DNA of 48,487 nt from Candidatus Gastranaerophilales bacterium (GCA_016282705.1 JAEELO010000033.1:1-48487); one strand, 5' to 3'; shown: positions 8,476 to 17,678, counted from the first letter of the stretch. Made by a program: numbers and translations. The notes: generated by a model not told the origin, from the sequence alone.

Positions 8476-10209
8476 TTATCCTTCTGAAAGCAAATCTGCT
8501 AAAGGAGTTACCAGCATTCCATTTAATGACTTATCAATTTCTTTTAGTTTTGCCGATACTTTTTCTATATCATCCGTCCATTTAAAGTAATCATTAATGT
8601 ATTTTTCACCCCTGTTAAAATTTTGAGACAGTTGAACTTCTATAATTTCCGTTAGCATTTTTCTTGCAGCAGGAATCATTTTTTCTATATTAATATTAAT
8701 AACTCCTTCATTATTGACGGAAATAGCACCTTCTTTTATAAAGAAATAAGCCTGCATAACGGTTCTTACTCTGTGAGCCTGAGACATTTCAGGTTTTGCT
8801 TTTAAAAAACAATTTGCACCAAAGGTTACAAGTATCTGATTTTTTTCTTCCTGCGTATATACGCCGGCATTAGTTAAACAATCCAATAATGCTAATGAAC
8901 CCATGTCTGCTTTGTTTTCTTCTATTATGTTTTTATATTTGCCAAGTGCCTCTGTTCCGGATTTAGGCCCTAATGAATGCACATTTTCATGCCCAATTGT
9001 AAACCAATGGTCGGCTTCAGGATTATAAAATTTATGAAGTTCCTTATCTAATGTTGCATCAAGACGTTTTTTTCTTCTTTCAAGTGCTTCAGGAGAATTA
9101 CTTGTTCTTACCTGTCTGTGATATACATTACGTCTACCTCCGCCAATTGTCAGAGATAATTTATCATTGTTAGGTAAATTTTGAGCAATTGTAATACCGC
9201 CTCTATAAGACCCTTCATCACCTCTTAATGAAACAATATCAACATCAACCATTGTTTGAAGATTATCTTCTTCTGATGAAATATTTTGTTCATATTTTTC
9301 TTTTAAAGGCATATTTTCTGCCATTAAAGGCAAATATGCTTTAACTTTTAATAAATCTTCCGTTCCTTTTTTATTGACTATGCCGACTCTTATTCCGATT
9401 GAATCTTTTGATATTGCCGTAATATCATTTTGTTCTAATAATAATTTTAATTCTTCATCTTCTATAACGGTTCCCGTTAATAAATCCGCATATTGTTCTC
9501 TTGAGATTGTAAATTCTAAAGGGGTATCTTGCAGAGTTGCCCATTTCTTATCCGCTTGGGCATCTGACATCGGATTATTTTCTCTTAAAGCTTTTGCCTG
9601 AAGAAGCAGATATTCATTAAAATCTTTATTTGTTGATGTTTTTGCTGCCATTTCAAGTTCTTTTGCAATACATTCAAATTCTTCTTTAAATTCAACAGTA
9701 TAGTCAAAAGCTTTAAGCCCATTCCCTTCTCTTTTCACTATTGAACGCTGATTTAAGATAGCTTGAACTTCTTCTTTTTTCCCATCTTTTAACATGTTTT
9801 TGAGTATTGTATGAAATTCTTCTTTTGATAAATCATTAGGATAAAAAGCTTTTCCGTCAAGTACCTTTGCACCTTTTAGCAAAATTACGGGTTTTGATTC
9901 CGAATCTATACCTATTATACCAAGTTGTGCATCAAATAATATTTTTGTAAGTTCAGCAGCTTTATTACCCTTTTTTATTTCTTCTTCTAAATAATTTTTA
10001 AAAGGAATATTTAAAACATTATCTTGTTTCATATAAACCAAATTTGCATAGTTTGCAGCTTTTACAAGATGTTTTAATGCTTCTTTATCCCCATCGGCTA
10101 AATTATTGTATTCTTCAGCATCTTTTTCTAACATTGGTTTTCTTATAAGAAAATCCTTGTTTGTTCTTTTTTCAAGTTCTTCTGTTGTTAAATTTAATTC
10201 AAAACTCAT
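8476..10209 (-). CDS. Predicted zinc hydrolase, dipeptidyl-peptidase III (M49)-like
   Basis: 577 residues. The recognisable part is G-H-E-N-V-H-S-L-G-P near residue 408 followed about 25 residues later by E-E-N-K-A-D-M-G. This HExxH plus downstream E-E-x-K-A-D layout matches the branch of family M49 seen in DPP III domains of plant Nudix proteins (HECCHGIGP ... EEAKAD) rather than classical DPP III with HEXXGH. Two histidines and the second glutamate would bind Zn2+ and the first glutamate would activate water. No signal peptide or membrane segment, so probably cytoplasmic. A clear AAGGAG lies 6-8 bases before the ATG, and a TATAAT box sits at 10228-10233 on the minus strand. It stands alone as a transcription unit. 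Substrate unknown; peptidase activity is inferred. Confidence 0.7.
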   Translation of the reverse strand: MSFELNLTTEELEKRTNKDFLIRKPMLEKDAEEYNNLADGDKEALKHLVKAANYANLVYMKQDNVLNIPFKNYLEEEIKKGNKAAELTKILFDAQLGIIGIDSESKPVILLKGAKVLDGKAFYPNDLSKEEFHTILKNMLKDGKKEEVQAILNQRSIVKREGNGLKAFDYTVEFKEEFECIAKELEMAAKTSTNKDFNEYLLLQAKALRENNPMSDAQADKKWATLQDTPLEFTISREQYADLLTGTVIEDEELKLLLEQNDITAISKDSIGIRVGIVNKKGTEDLLKVKAYLPLMAENMPLKEKYEQNISSEEDNLQTMVDVDIVSLRGDEGSYRGGITIAQNLPNNDKLSLTIGGGRRNVYHRQVRTSNSPEALERRKKRLDATLDKELHKFYNPEADHWFTIGHENVHSLGPKSGTEALGKYKNIIEENKADMGSLALLDCLTNAGVYTQEEKNQILVTFGANCFLKAKPEMSQAHRVRTVMQAYFFIKEGAISVNNEGVININIEKMIPAARKMLTEIIEVQLSQNFNRGEKYINDYFKWTDDIEKVSAKLKEIDKSLNGMLVTPLADLLSEG

Positions 10210-10227
10210 AGTATAATTCTCCTTGCG

Positions 10228-10233
10228 ATTATA
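10228..10233 (-). promoter_or_regulatory. Probable -10 box of the M49-like gene
   Basis: Exact TATAAT on the minus strand, 18 bases before the ATG, with an AAGGAG ribosome binding site between. No good -35 hexamer at the usual distance. Confidence 0.4.
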
Positions 10234-10277
10234 CTAACAATTTTTTGTAAATATAACAATAATCTAAATATACTAAA

Positions 10278-12110
10278 CTAGTGCTGCAGTGTTACATCAG
10301 GTACTTCGTAATATTTACAGGACGGACATTTTTGTCGTGCAATACTACTGCCTTCAATTCCATGAAATCTTGATTTATAGTTAGCAATTACAATTGAAGG
10401 TACCTTTGGTTTCTTTACACAGAATACATTTGCTTGTTCATTTAATAAATCAGGTGCCGCTTCAATTTGTAAGAATCTGGAATTTTTATAATATACATAT
10501 ACGGAAGATAAATTTCCCGAATTATTATGAACTTGAATATTTGTCCAATATTTAACATTCGGCTGCGTTTTTCCGAGAGTTTTCAATATACCTGCAAGTT
10601 CGGGGATATTAGGTAATCTTGCACCGTTTGCTCTGCAATATGAATCTTTTTCACTTTTTGTTTTGGCAACAGGTGAAATACTTATCAAATCAAATGCAGG
10701 AGAACAGAAGTTTTGCTGCCAAATTTCTTTTTCGGCAGACATATTTAATATTCCGTAATCTTCAAACGGGAAATAACACAATCTGATATGATTTGTATTA
10801 TTTCTGACGATATTTGAAAGTGTTGATTCATTAATTTCATAATCTTTTTTTATAACAGCATTCGGATTATAGTTGTATCCTTTTGCAATTAATTGGTTAA
10901 ATATTTCCGGCGGAACTTCTTTTACACTGAAGCTTACATGTTTCTTTTCTTTATTAACCGAAATTTCAACATCCTGTGGCGGGTAAACCTGTTTTGACTT
11001 ATTTTCCATTTTTACTAAATCTTTTAATAAGTCTGTATTAAATGGTTTTTCTGTCATTTTTTGAATGGCTTCTTTATTTTCCATTTGGAGATTTCTTGTA
11101 AATTCTTTTCTTTCCCCTAATCCATAATTCTCAGCAGCCGGTGCTACGCAAAATAATTCGGGTTTTATATTTGCAGGTTTTCTTACTATTTCATAAGACA
11201 TATTTTTGAAATGTAATACTAACGGGATTTCCTTTTGAAGACCGTCTCTGTCACTTGTCCAATAATACTTATCACCAAAGGTATCGAAACGGTTAAATAT
11301 AATATGGTATATTTCCAAATAGTTTGGAACTTTTGCATCTAATGCACGGCAAAATCTATCTGCATCTTCCCAGTTATCATACGTGAAAGATTCCGTTGTA
11401 TATAAAAACGGGACTTTAATTGTATCTCTGGACATTAATTGTTTTGCACGATTGCTTATTTCATTATTAAGCTGCAAATAATGCGTAGCATAACTTACAG
11501 TTAATCTTGATAATTTAAATTTAGTTTGTGTATCAAAATTAGCAATAGAACTGAATTTTTGATACCCGTTATACAAAAAAGAAATTCCTAAAAGGATTAA
11601 TAATAAAATAATTAAAGACTTTATACCTACATTTTTTCTATTATCTTTAATATTGGGGATAATAAAAGCAGGAACCACAAAGTTTATGAATACCAGTGTA
11701 ATAATCACAGGCAAAAACATTGAAACCATACTCATAAAGAAAGTGAAGATGAATGTTAGATTTGCCGCATTCGGATTTATTACACAAAGACATATTACAC
11801 TTGCCAATAATGATAATGATATAAAGGTTAAAAAGCATAATATACTGACAGGATAGTTAATATATAATATTTCTCTTTTGTATGTATTTAATTTGGAAGG
11901 CAATGTTTTTGTAAATTTATATAAATAATATAGCAGTATAAATGAGTTAAAATACACACTGACAAGAGTATAATTAAATTTAGCCCTGTCTAAAAATGCA
12001 AAAACTAATATATTTAAAATAAAAATCAAAAATGTATATTTTAAGTTATATTTTGTTAATTCATTAGTTCTTGATGTTTTTATTGAAGAATTTACTGATT
12101 TATTACTCAT
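10278..12110 (-). CDS. Membrane protein with two DUF1566/Lcl-C-like extracytoplasmic domains
   Basis: 610 residues. About five or six hydrophobic segments fill residues ~25-185, ending in a helix at I-I-L-L-L-I-L-L-G-I-S-F. The remaining ~420 residues look extracytoplasmic. Two parts share a pattern: W-E-D-A-D-R-F-C-R-A-L-D-A-K-V-P-N-Y-L-E-I ... YYWTSD ... F-C-V near 245-335, and S-Y-C-R-A-N-G-A-R-L-P-N-I-P-E-L ... K-Y-W-T-N ... F-C-V near 505-580. 'xxYC...xxRLPxxxEL...YWT' is the hallmark of DUF1566/Lcl C-terminal and formylglycine-generating-enzyme-like folds, often in surface proteins. A CPSCKYY motif ends the chain. Function unknown; a surface sensor or binding role is a guess. GGAAGA precedes the ATG. 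Confidence 0.6.
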   Translation of the reverse strand: MSNKSVNSSIKTSRTNELTKYNLKYTFLIFILNILVFAFLDRAKFNYTLVSVYFNSFILLYYLYKFTKTLPSKLNTYKREILYINYPVSILCFLTFISLSLLASVICLCVINPNAANLTFIFTFFMSMVSMFLPVIITLVFINFVVPAFIIPNIKDNRKNVGIKSLIILLLILLGISFLYNGYQKFSSIANFDTQTKFKLSRLTVSYATHYLQLNNEISNRAKQLMSRDTIKVPFLYTTESFTYDNWEDADRFCRALDAKVPNYLEIYHIIFNRFDTFGDKYYWTSDRDGLQKEIPLVLHFKNMSYEIVRKPANIKPELFCVAPAAENYGLGERKEFTRNLQMENKEAIQKMTEKPFNTDLLKDLVKMENKSKQVYPPQDVEISVNKEKKHVSFSVKEVPPEIFNQLIAKGYNYNPNAVIKKDYEINESTLSNIVRNNTNHIRLCYFPFEDYGILNMSAEKEIWQQNFCSPAFDLISISPVAKTKSEKDSYCRANGARLPNIPELAGILKTLGKTQPNVKYWTNIQVHNNSGNLSSVYVYYKNSRFLQIEAAPDLLNEQANVFCVKKPKVPSIVIANYKSRFHGIEGSSIARQKCPSCKYYEVPDVTLQH

Positions 12111-12263
12111 TTGTCTTCCAAACTGTATTCCGAATAATACTATTATACTAAAAATTTTTTAATTTGTATAAAATATAAGGATTCACATTAATAATAAATT
12201 AAATTATTGATATTATTAAACATTTTTATATATTTCCATCTTTTTTTATTAGTTTTGTTATTG

Positions 12264-12269
12264 TATAAT
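12264..12269 (+). promoter_or_regulatory. -10 box of kdsD-kdsC
   Basis: Exact TATAAT in a T-rich tract, placing transcription start near 12276, shortly before the AGAGGA ribosome binding site at 12284-12289. The -35 region is only T-rich. Confidence 0.45.
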
Positions 12270-12298
12270 TTCAGTAAATAAAAAGAGGATTGTTTAAA

Positions 12299-13282
12299 GT
12301 GGAAATGTTGAAAAGTTCATCTCTGATTGAATTAGCGAAAGAAGTTTTTCAAATAGAAGCTGATTCTGTACTTAAATTAAAAGAAAGAATTAATGATAAT
12401 ATTGAAGAAGCCATATCTGTAATTATGAAGTCAAAAGGACGTGTTATTGTTACAGGGATGGGCAAATCAGGCCTGATAGGAAGAAAAATAGCTGCAACTC
12501 TTTCATCAACAGGGACTCCATCATACTTTTTGCATCCGGCAGAAAGCACACACGGAGATTCCGGTATTATAACAAGAGAAGATGTTGTAATAGCCATTTC
12601 AAACAGCGGAGAGACAACCGAATTATTAAATTTACTTCCTCTGATTAAAAGATTTGAAGTCCCTTTGATTGTACTTGCAGGACATAAAGACTCAACATTA
12701 GGGAAATGCGCAGATATTTATTTTGATATTTCAGTAGAAAAAGAAGCTTGTCCTCTCGGTAAAGCTCCGACGGCAAGCACAACAGCAACTCTTGCAATGG
12801 GTGATGCAATTGCTGTGTGCCTGTTAAAGAAAAGAGGATTTTCTACAGAGGACTTTTTACTATATCACCCTTCAGGTGCTTTAGGAAAAGGTGTTCTTTA
12901 TGTTGTCGGCGATTTAATGCTCAAGGATATGTCTCTTATGCCTATTGCACATGAAGATGATACTTTCCTTGAAACAGTTGACTTGATTTCTAAAAAGAAA
13001 TTAGGTTGTGCATTAATTGTTAATAATGAAAAGAAATTAACAGGTCTGTTAACAGATGGTGATATAAGAAGAATCTTATTAAGATATCCGGATGTTTCCG
13101 TATTGAGAAACAAAATGGTTATGACTAATAATCCGAAAACAATACCTGCTGATGCTATGGCAACAAAAGCATTGGCATATATGGAAAAATATTCAATAAC
13201 TTCATTAGCTGTATGCGATGAAGAAAATCATCCTATAGGAATTATTCATATCCATGACTTATTGAGAGCAGGAGTTGCATAA
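12299..13282 (+). CDS. kdsD: D-arabinose 5-phosphate isomerase
   Basis: 327 residues, the KdsD/KpsF length. It converts ribulose 5-phosphate to arabinose 5-phosphate, the first committed step to Kdo for lipopolysaccharide. The SIS domain (residues ~1-195) shows VTGMGKSGLIGRKIAATL, STGTPSYFLHPAESTHGD and ISNSGETTELL, and two CBS repeats fill the C-terminus. I chose the GTG at 12299 because AGAGGA ends 9 bases upstream. The in-frame TTG at 12290 touches that site, and the ATG at 12305 is 15 bases away but remains possible. The stop overlaps the kdsC start by one base (TAATG), so the two Kdo enzymes are translationally coupled. Confidence 0.93.
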   Translation: MEMLKSSSLIELAKEVFQIEADSVLKLKERINDNIEEAISVIMKSKGRVIVTGMGKSGLIGRKIAATLSSTGTPSYFLHPAESTHGDSGIITREDVVIAISNSGETTELLNLLPLIKRFEVPLIVLAGHKDSTLGKCADIYFDISVEKEACPLGKAPTASTTATLAMGDAIAVCLLKKRGFSTEDFLLYHPSGALGKGVLYVVGDLMLKDMSLMPIAHEDDTFLETVDLISKKKLGCALIVNNEKKLTGLLTDGDIRRILLRYPDVSVLRNKMVMTNNPKTIPADAMATKALAYMEKYSITSLAVCDEENHPIGIIHIHDLLRAGVA

Positions 13283-13797
13283 TGATAAAACTAAATCTTG
13301 ATTTAAGAAGCAGAGCATTAAAAATAAAGCTTGTTGCCTTTGATGTAGACGGAGTTATGACTGACGGCAGCATGATATATGATAATAACGGTATACAATA
13401 TAAAACTTTCAATGCAAAAGACGGTCAAGGAATTGCAATGCTGGTAAAATCAGGCATAAAAACCGCCATAATTACGGCTAAAGAATCAGGTGCGGTACAG
13501 CACAGATTTGAAGATTTAGGTATGACAAAACTTTATATGGCTCAAAAAAACAAACTTGTTGCATTAAAAGAAATGCTGGAAGAATTTAATCTTGATGCAT
13601 CTGAAGTCGCATATATGGGTGACGATTTACCTGATATCGCAATTTTAAGGGAAGTAGGCTTGGCTTGTTGTCCTAATGATGCTGTACATGAAGTAAAAGA
13701 CATTTGTCATTTTATTTCTGCAAAACGAGGGGGAAGAGGTGCCGTCAGAGAATTAACCGATTTAATATATAAGACTCAAAATAAAAATAACAATTAA
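13282..13797 (+). CDS. kdsC: 3-deoxy-D-manno-octulosonate 8-phosphate phosphatase
   Basis: 171 residues, the compact KdsC-type HAD phosphatase without a cap domain. Motif I is FDVDGVMTDG, motif II lies in IITAKESGAV, and motif III/IV is MGDDLPDIAIL. It removes phosphate from Kdo-8-P to release Kdo. The C-terminal G-G-R-G-A-V-R-E is the tail that reaches into a neighbouring active site in KdsC tetramers. Overlaps the kdsD stop by one base, and a strong hairpin terminator follows. kdsA and kdsB are not in the window. Confidence 0.93.
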   Translation: MIKLNLDLRSRALKIKLVAFDVDGVMTDGSMIYDNNGIQYKTFNAKDGQGIAMLVKSGIKTAIITAKESGAVQHRFEDLGMTKLYMAQKNKLVALKEMLEEFNLDASEVAYMGDDLPDIAILREVGLACCPNDAVHEVKDICHFISAKRGGRGAVRELTDLIYKTQNKNNN

Positions 13798-13811
13798 AAA
13801 GATATATGATA

Positions 13812-13849
13812 AAAAGAAATGATTAGCTTAAACGCTAATCATTTCTTTT
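13812..13849. terminator. Bidirectional terminator between kdsC and the acyl-CoA ligase
   Basis: A 16-bp perfect stem (13812-13827 with 13834-13849) and 6-base loop, with A and T runs on the outer ends. The right arm contains the last codons and the loop contains the stop of the minus-strand ligase gene. Confidence 0.85.
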
Positions 13850-15507
13850 ATTTCTTTTCTGCTTATCTTGTTTGTTGAAGTTCTCGGAAGCGGTTCAAGT
13901 TTAACTATTATCTTGACCGGTCGTTTATAACTTGCAAGCTGAAGCGATAGTTTCTTCACTTCCCGAGTTACTGCTTTTTCCAGTTCTTTTGCATCTGCAT
14001 ATGTGTTTTTAAAACTTTCAGAAGGAACTATAATTGCTGCGATACCTTCACTTCCGTCTTTTTCTCCGAAGGATTTTTTCATACCCATTACACAAACTTC
14101 TGCAAAATTAGGATTTTGTTCCAGAACAGCTTCTACTTCTTCTGGAAATACCTTTTTCCCTCCGGAAAGAACAATCATATTCTTAATTCTGCCGGTAATA
14201 TATATTTTCTTTGTTTTATTATCAATTCTGGCAATATCACCTGTATGAAGCCAACCGTCAGAATCAATAACTTCAGCAGTAATATCTGGTCGGTTATAAT
14301 ATCCTTTCATAACAGACGGCCCTTTTACCAATAATTCACCTGTTTCGGAATCAATTTTAGCTTCTATCGACTCAAGTGCTTCTCCGACGGATTTTAAGTC
14401 TAAAGGTCGTGTTCTGTCTACAGAAACGACAGGACTGCATTCTGATAATCCATAGCCCTGAAATACCTCAATTCCAATTCTGTTAAAGAATTGACCGACA
14501 CTTTCATCCAACGGTGCACCACCTGAAATACAGCCATAAAACTTACCGCCGAATTTAGCATGAATATCCCTAAACATATATCGTCTTACATTCATTGGAA
14601 CAAATTCTGCCATTCTATATCTGTTATTAAATTGCTGCTGAACAGATTGCGGCTGCTTCGCAACTTCTGATTCAATATAAGATTTTAAAAGCTTTAAGAA
14701 AGCCGGTACGGTTGTTAAGAAGTCAATCTGCTTTTCATACATCACATCAACTATATCTTTAGGTTTCAAACTTTTCGGGTAATATATTGAACAGCCTCTA
14801 TGCAGATAATTGAAAAATCCGACCGTTAGCTCAAATAAATGATTCATAGGCAATATTGATAAAATGTTCATATTCTCTTTTTGAGGAAGTATTTGGTCTA
14901 ATACTTCTTTTAAATCATACATTTGCGCTAACATATTTTTAAAAGTTATTTCAACTCCTTTAGGAGCGCCTGTTGTTCCCGAAGTATATATTATAAATGC
15001 CGTACTGTTTAATGGTCTTCTTACCCAAACTGCATTATAATTTTTAGGTAAAGAATACAACGATATTATATTTTCTTCTTCTATTGTTTCCCATTTGTCA
15101 ATTACAATAATTTGTTTTAAAGAATCAATTGTTTTTAAAAGTTCTTTTGCTTTTTCCAAATTAGCAGCAGAACTTAATATAATTGCAGGCTTGCTGTCAT
15201 TCAATATATGAGTCATTTCATATATTGTCAATTTAACATCCAAAGGAACATTTATCATGCCTGCTAATGCGTTACCAAAAACACAAGCACCGAATTCAGG
15301 CTTTGATTCCGATAAAATAGCAGCTCTTTCGCCTTTTTCCACTTTTATATCATTAATCAAATAGCAGGCTAACTGTCTTGCGAGAAGTCCTAAGCCCTTA
15401 TAGGATAGTTCGCTCCAACCTAAATTTGTTACCTGCCCAAGTGCCGTTCTATTTTGATTTTTAATTGTTATTTCTTCGATTAGTGTAAATACATTTTCAT
15501 ATTTCAT
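13828..15507 (-). CDS. Long-chain acyl-CoA ligase / AMP-dependent synthetase
   Basis: 559 residues of the acyl-adenylate-forming superfamily. The P-loop is T-A-F-I-I-Y-T-S-G-T-T-G-A-P-K-G, followed by LPMNHLFE, the adenine-binding G-Y-G-L-S-E-C-S-P, the ribose-binding W-L-H-T-G-D-I, the hinge ITGRIKNMI and a C-terminal catalytic lysine (T-S-T-N-K-I-S-R-K). The size and the R-I-K-N-M-I-V-L-S-G-G-K-K hinge are closest to long-chain fatty acyl-CoA (or acyl-ACP) synthetases, so fatty acid activation is likely but the substrate is not fixed by sequence. GGGA lies 9 bases before the ATG. coaX lies upstream on the same strand with a 59-bp gap; the pair may link CoA supply to acyl-CoA formation. Confidence 0.85.
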   Translation of the reverse strand: MKYENVFTLIEEITIKNQNRTALGQVTNLGWSELSYKGLGLLARQLACYLINDIKVEKGERAAILSESKPEFGACVFGNALAGMINVPLDVKLTIYEMTHILNDSKPAIILSSAANLEKAKELLKTIDSLKQIIVIDKWETIEEENIISLYSLPKNYNAVWVRRPLNSTAFIIYTSGTTGAPKGVEITFKNMLAQMYDLKEVLDQILPQKENMNILSILPMNHLFELTVGFFNYLHRGCSIYYPKSLKPKDIVDVMYEKQIDFLTTVPAFLKLLKSYIESEVAKQPQSVQQQFNNRYRMAEFVPMNVRRYMFRDIHAKFGGKFYGCISGGAPLDESVGQFFNRIGIEVFQGYGLSECSPVVSVDRTRPLDLKSVGEALESIEAKIDSETGELLVKGPSVMKGYYNRPDITAEVIDSDGWLHTGDIARIDNKTKKIYITGRIKNMIVLSGGKKVFPEEVEAVLEQNPNFAEVCVMGMKKSFGEKDGSEGIAAIIVPSESFKNTYADAKELEKAVTREVKKLSLQLASYKRPVKIIVKLEPLPRTSTNKISRKEIKEMISV

Positions 15508-15566
15508 TTTATATATTCCCGATTAACTGTTTTAAGTATATTATATGTTCTTTTTTAATATAGCAA

Positions 15567-16334
15567 CTATGTAACATTCTTCTTATATATTATATTAAGC
15601 CCTAATAAAGTCAAATCCGGACTAATATAATCAAATTTTCGGTTCAGATATTTACTTATTACGGAAGAATACCCTCCTGTTGCAATAATTGTAGCCTTTT
15701 CACCGAGTTCTTTTTCACATTCGGATATTAATCCGTCCACCATTGCAGCATGTCCAATTACTATACCTGACAACATAGCATCTATAGTATTACGACCGAT
15801 TACTTTTTTAGGTGTTTCTATGTATAATTGAGGCAATTTTGACGTTTTAGAACTCAATGCTTCAGACTGAATTTTCATTCCGGCTGTAATAATGCCGCCA
15901 ATAAATTCATTATCTGCATTTACCACATCAAAAGATGTTGCAGTCCCAAAATCAACTACAATAGCCGGAAGTTTATAAAAAGACGATGCGGCACAAGCAT
16001 TTGCAATTCTGTCTGCACCTATTTGAGAAATATTATCTGTTTTTAATTTCACATTAGTCTTTATCTTATGTGAAACAATTAATGACTCAATTCCAATATA
16101 TTTTTTTACAGCTATTTGTATTTTTTCCGTAAGCTGAACAACAACACTTGATATAACAGCATATTTAACAGCACTGTCAAGCTCATATTCTTTAAGAATA
16201 TTTTTTATAAATACCCCGTATTCATCTTCGGTTCTTGTAATTTCAGTTGATAATCGCCAAGAATGAACAATATCATCTCCGTTAAAAACACCCAGAGTTA
16301 TATTTGTATTACCTACATCTACCGCTAAAAGCAT
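15567..16334 (-). CDS. coaX: Type III pantothenate kinase
   Basis: 255 residues. It phosphorylates pantothenate in the first step of CoA synthesis. ASKHA-fold landmarks: D-V-G-N-T-N at residues 5-10 (phosphate loop), I-G-A-D-R-I-A-N-A, V-V-D-F-G-T-A-T-S-F-D, G-G-I-I-T-A-G and ATGGYS near the C-terminus. These motifs separate CoaX from the unrelated CoaA and CoaW types. AAAGGA precedes the ATG. Divergent from the PQ-loop gene across an 86-bp intergenic region. Confidence 0.95.
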   Translation of the reverse strand: MLLAVDVGNTNITLGVFNGDDIVHSWRLSTEITRTEDEYGVFIKNILKEYELDSAVKYAVISSVVVQLTEKIQIAVKKYIGIESLIVSHKIKTNVKLKTDNISQIGADRIANACAASSFYKLPAIVVDFGTATSFDVVNADNEFIGGIITAGMKIQSEALSSKTSKLPQLYIETPKKVIGRNTIDAMLSGIVIGHAAMVDGLISECEKELGEKATIIATGGYSSVISKYLNRKFDYISPDLTLLGLNIIYKKNVT

Positions 16335-16379
16335 ATCTTTTCCTTTTTACTAATTATATTCTAACAGAAACATGTTTTA

Positions 16380-16388
16380 TGCTAAAAT
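16380..16388 (+). promoter_or_regulatory. Extended -10 promoter for the 16421-19485 gene run
   Basis: TG-C-TAAAAT, an extended -10 element, placing transcription start near 16395, about 26 bases before the ATG and upstream of a strong GGAGGG ribosome binding site. Confidence 0.45.
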
Positions 16389-16420
16389 GTTCTTAAATTT
16401 TACACATTTGGAGGGCTTTT

Positions 16421-16732
16421 ATGCTTGAGATGTTAACACAAAGTTTTGCAATAAAATCCATGAGTATTTTTGAAGCAGGCATGTTAATTTGTTTCGGAAT
16501 AAGTTGGCCTTTTGCTGTATTTAAAACATATAAAACCAAATCTGTCAAAGGAAAAAGTAAATTATTTCTCTCTCTTATAATATTAGGTTATATTTTCGGA
16601 ATGATAAATAAAATACTGAATTCTATGGATGTCGTTTTTTGGCTTTATGTTATAAACTTATTATTGGTAAGTACTGATTTTATGTTCTGTTTAATATACA
16701 GAAACAGAGAGGAACAAATAAACAATGTTTAA
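16421..16732 (+). CDS. PQ-loop (SemiSWEET-like) small membrane protein
   Basis: 103 residues with three hydrophobic helices. Between helices 1 and 2 is S-W-P-F-A-V-F-K-T-Y-K-T-K-S-V-K-G-K-S, the PQ-loop pattern (W-P-x...K-T-K-S-x-x-G-x-S) of SemiSWEET and related three-helix half-transporters that act as dimers. In this protein P-F replaces the P-Q pair. The family includes sugar transporters, but substrate and even transport are unproven for this group. GGAGGG is 7 bases before the ATG. The last 8 bp overlap the next gene, implying coupled translation. Confidence 0.65.
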   Translation: MLEMLTQSFAIKSMSIFEAGMLICFGISWPFAVFKTYKTKSVKGKSKLFLSLIILGYIFGMINKILNSMDVVFWLYVINLLLVSTDFMFCLIYRNREEQINNV

Positions 16733-17666
16733 AAATATTTTAATATTAGTTATGTTAATTGCGATATCAGGATTGTATAATCCGTCAATTGCAGCAATAT
16801 CAAATGTTCCTAAAAATGCAAAAGAAAATGTAAATATTATAGAAGAAAATATTGATTATGATAATGAAGAAACCGACAGAATAAAAAGAGTATCTTTCCG
16901 TGATAAGTTTAAAAAATCTCCGGAAACGCAAATAAACAATTTTTTCAAAAAATATACAAAATACTCCGAAAAAAACGATATTGAAAAACTAAAAGAACTG
17001 TATTCGGATGATTATGTTAATAACGACGGTTTTAATAAAGCTACCGTATTTAAAATGATGGAAATGGCAAATGAGTCATATACAAATGTAAAATATAAAA
17101 CCGATATTGAAACAATTTCAATTAAAGGAAATAATGCAATTGCAAAAATACACGAAACCGCAACGGGAGAAACAGTCAAATCTCTTATGAAACAGGAAGA
17201 GAAAGGACTTATAAAATCAGAAATATATTATATTAATTACTTAAAAAAAGAAGGAACTGATTGGAAAATCACAAACAGTAACATTTTAAGTGAAGAAGTA
17301 GAACTAAAATACGGAGAAGCAAAAAATACAGAAATAGAAATTCAAGCACCCGAATGTGTTACTGAAGGTTCAGAATATGAAGTTTCTGTAAAAGCCGCAA
17401 CTCCTGACGGGGTTTTCTCGGTAGGTTCTATTGTTAATGAACCTATTATATTCCCGCAAAAACAAGCTAAAGATGTTTATAAAGGTGTAAAAGGCGAATC
17501 TATAGCCAGAATGGTTAAAGCAAATACGGACGGAAATAATGAATATGCAACAATTTCAATGGCAATAACAAGAGTAAATGTTGAACCTGAAGGTGTTGCA
17601 ATTAAAATGACCGGAATGCTTTTTGCTATGAAAAGAGTTAATGTATTTTCAATAAAGAAAAATTAA
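16725..17666 (+). CDS. Secreted protein with NTF2-like (SnoaL/DUF4440-type) domain
   Basis: 313 residues. The N-terminus is a signal peptide: M-F-K-N, a hydrophobic stretch, then a likely cleavage after S-I-A-A. Residues ~60-200 read like an NTF2-like cone fold: a helix with I-N-N-F-F-K-K-Y-T-K-Y, L-Y-S-D-D-Y-V, then alternating strands ending in W-K-I-T-N-S. The C-terminal ~110 residues are beta-rich and unassigned. Probably periplasmic or surface-attached; no lipobox cysteine. It sits in a run ending in lspA but is not itself a lipoprotein. The domain call is from pattern only. Confidence 0.55.
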   Translation: MFKNILILVMLIAISGLYNPSIAAISNVPKNAKENVNIIEENIDYDNEETDRIKRVSFRDKFKKSPETQINNFFKKYTKYSEKNDIEKLKELYSDDYVNNDGFNKATVFKMMEMANESYTNVKYKTDIETISIKGNNAIAKIHETATGETVKSLMKQEEKGLIKSEIYYINYLKKEGTDWKITNSNILSEEVELKYGEAKNTEIEIQAPECVTEGSEYEVSVKAATPDGVFSVGSIVNEPIIFPQKQAKDVYKGVKGESIARMVKANTDGNNEYATISMAITRVNVEPEGVAIKMTGMLFAMKRVNVFSIKKN

Positions 17667-17678
17667 AGGAGGAAGTAA

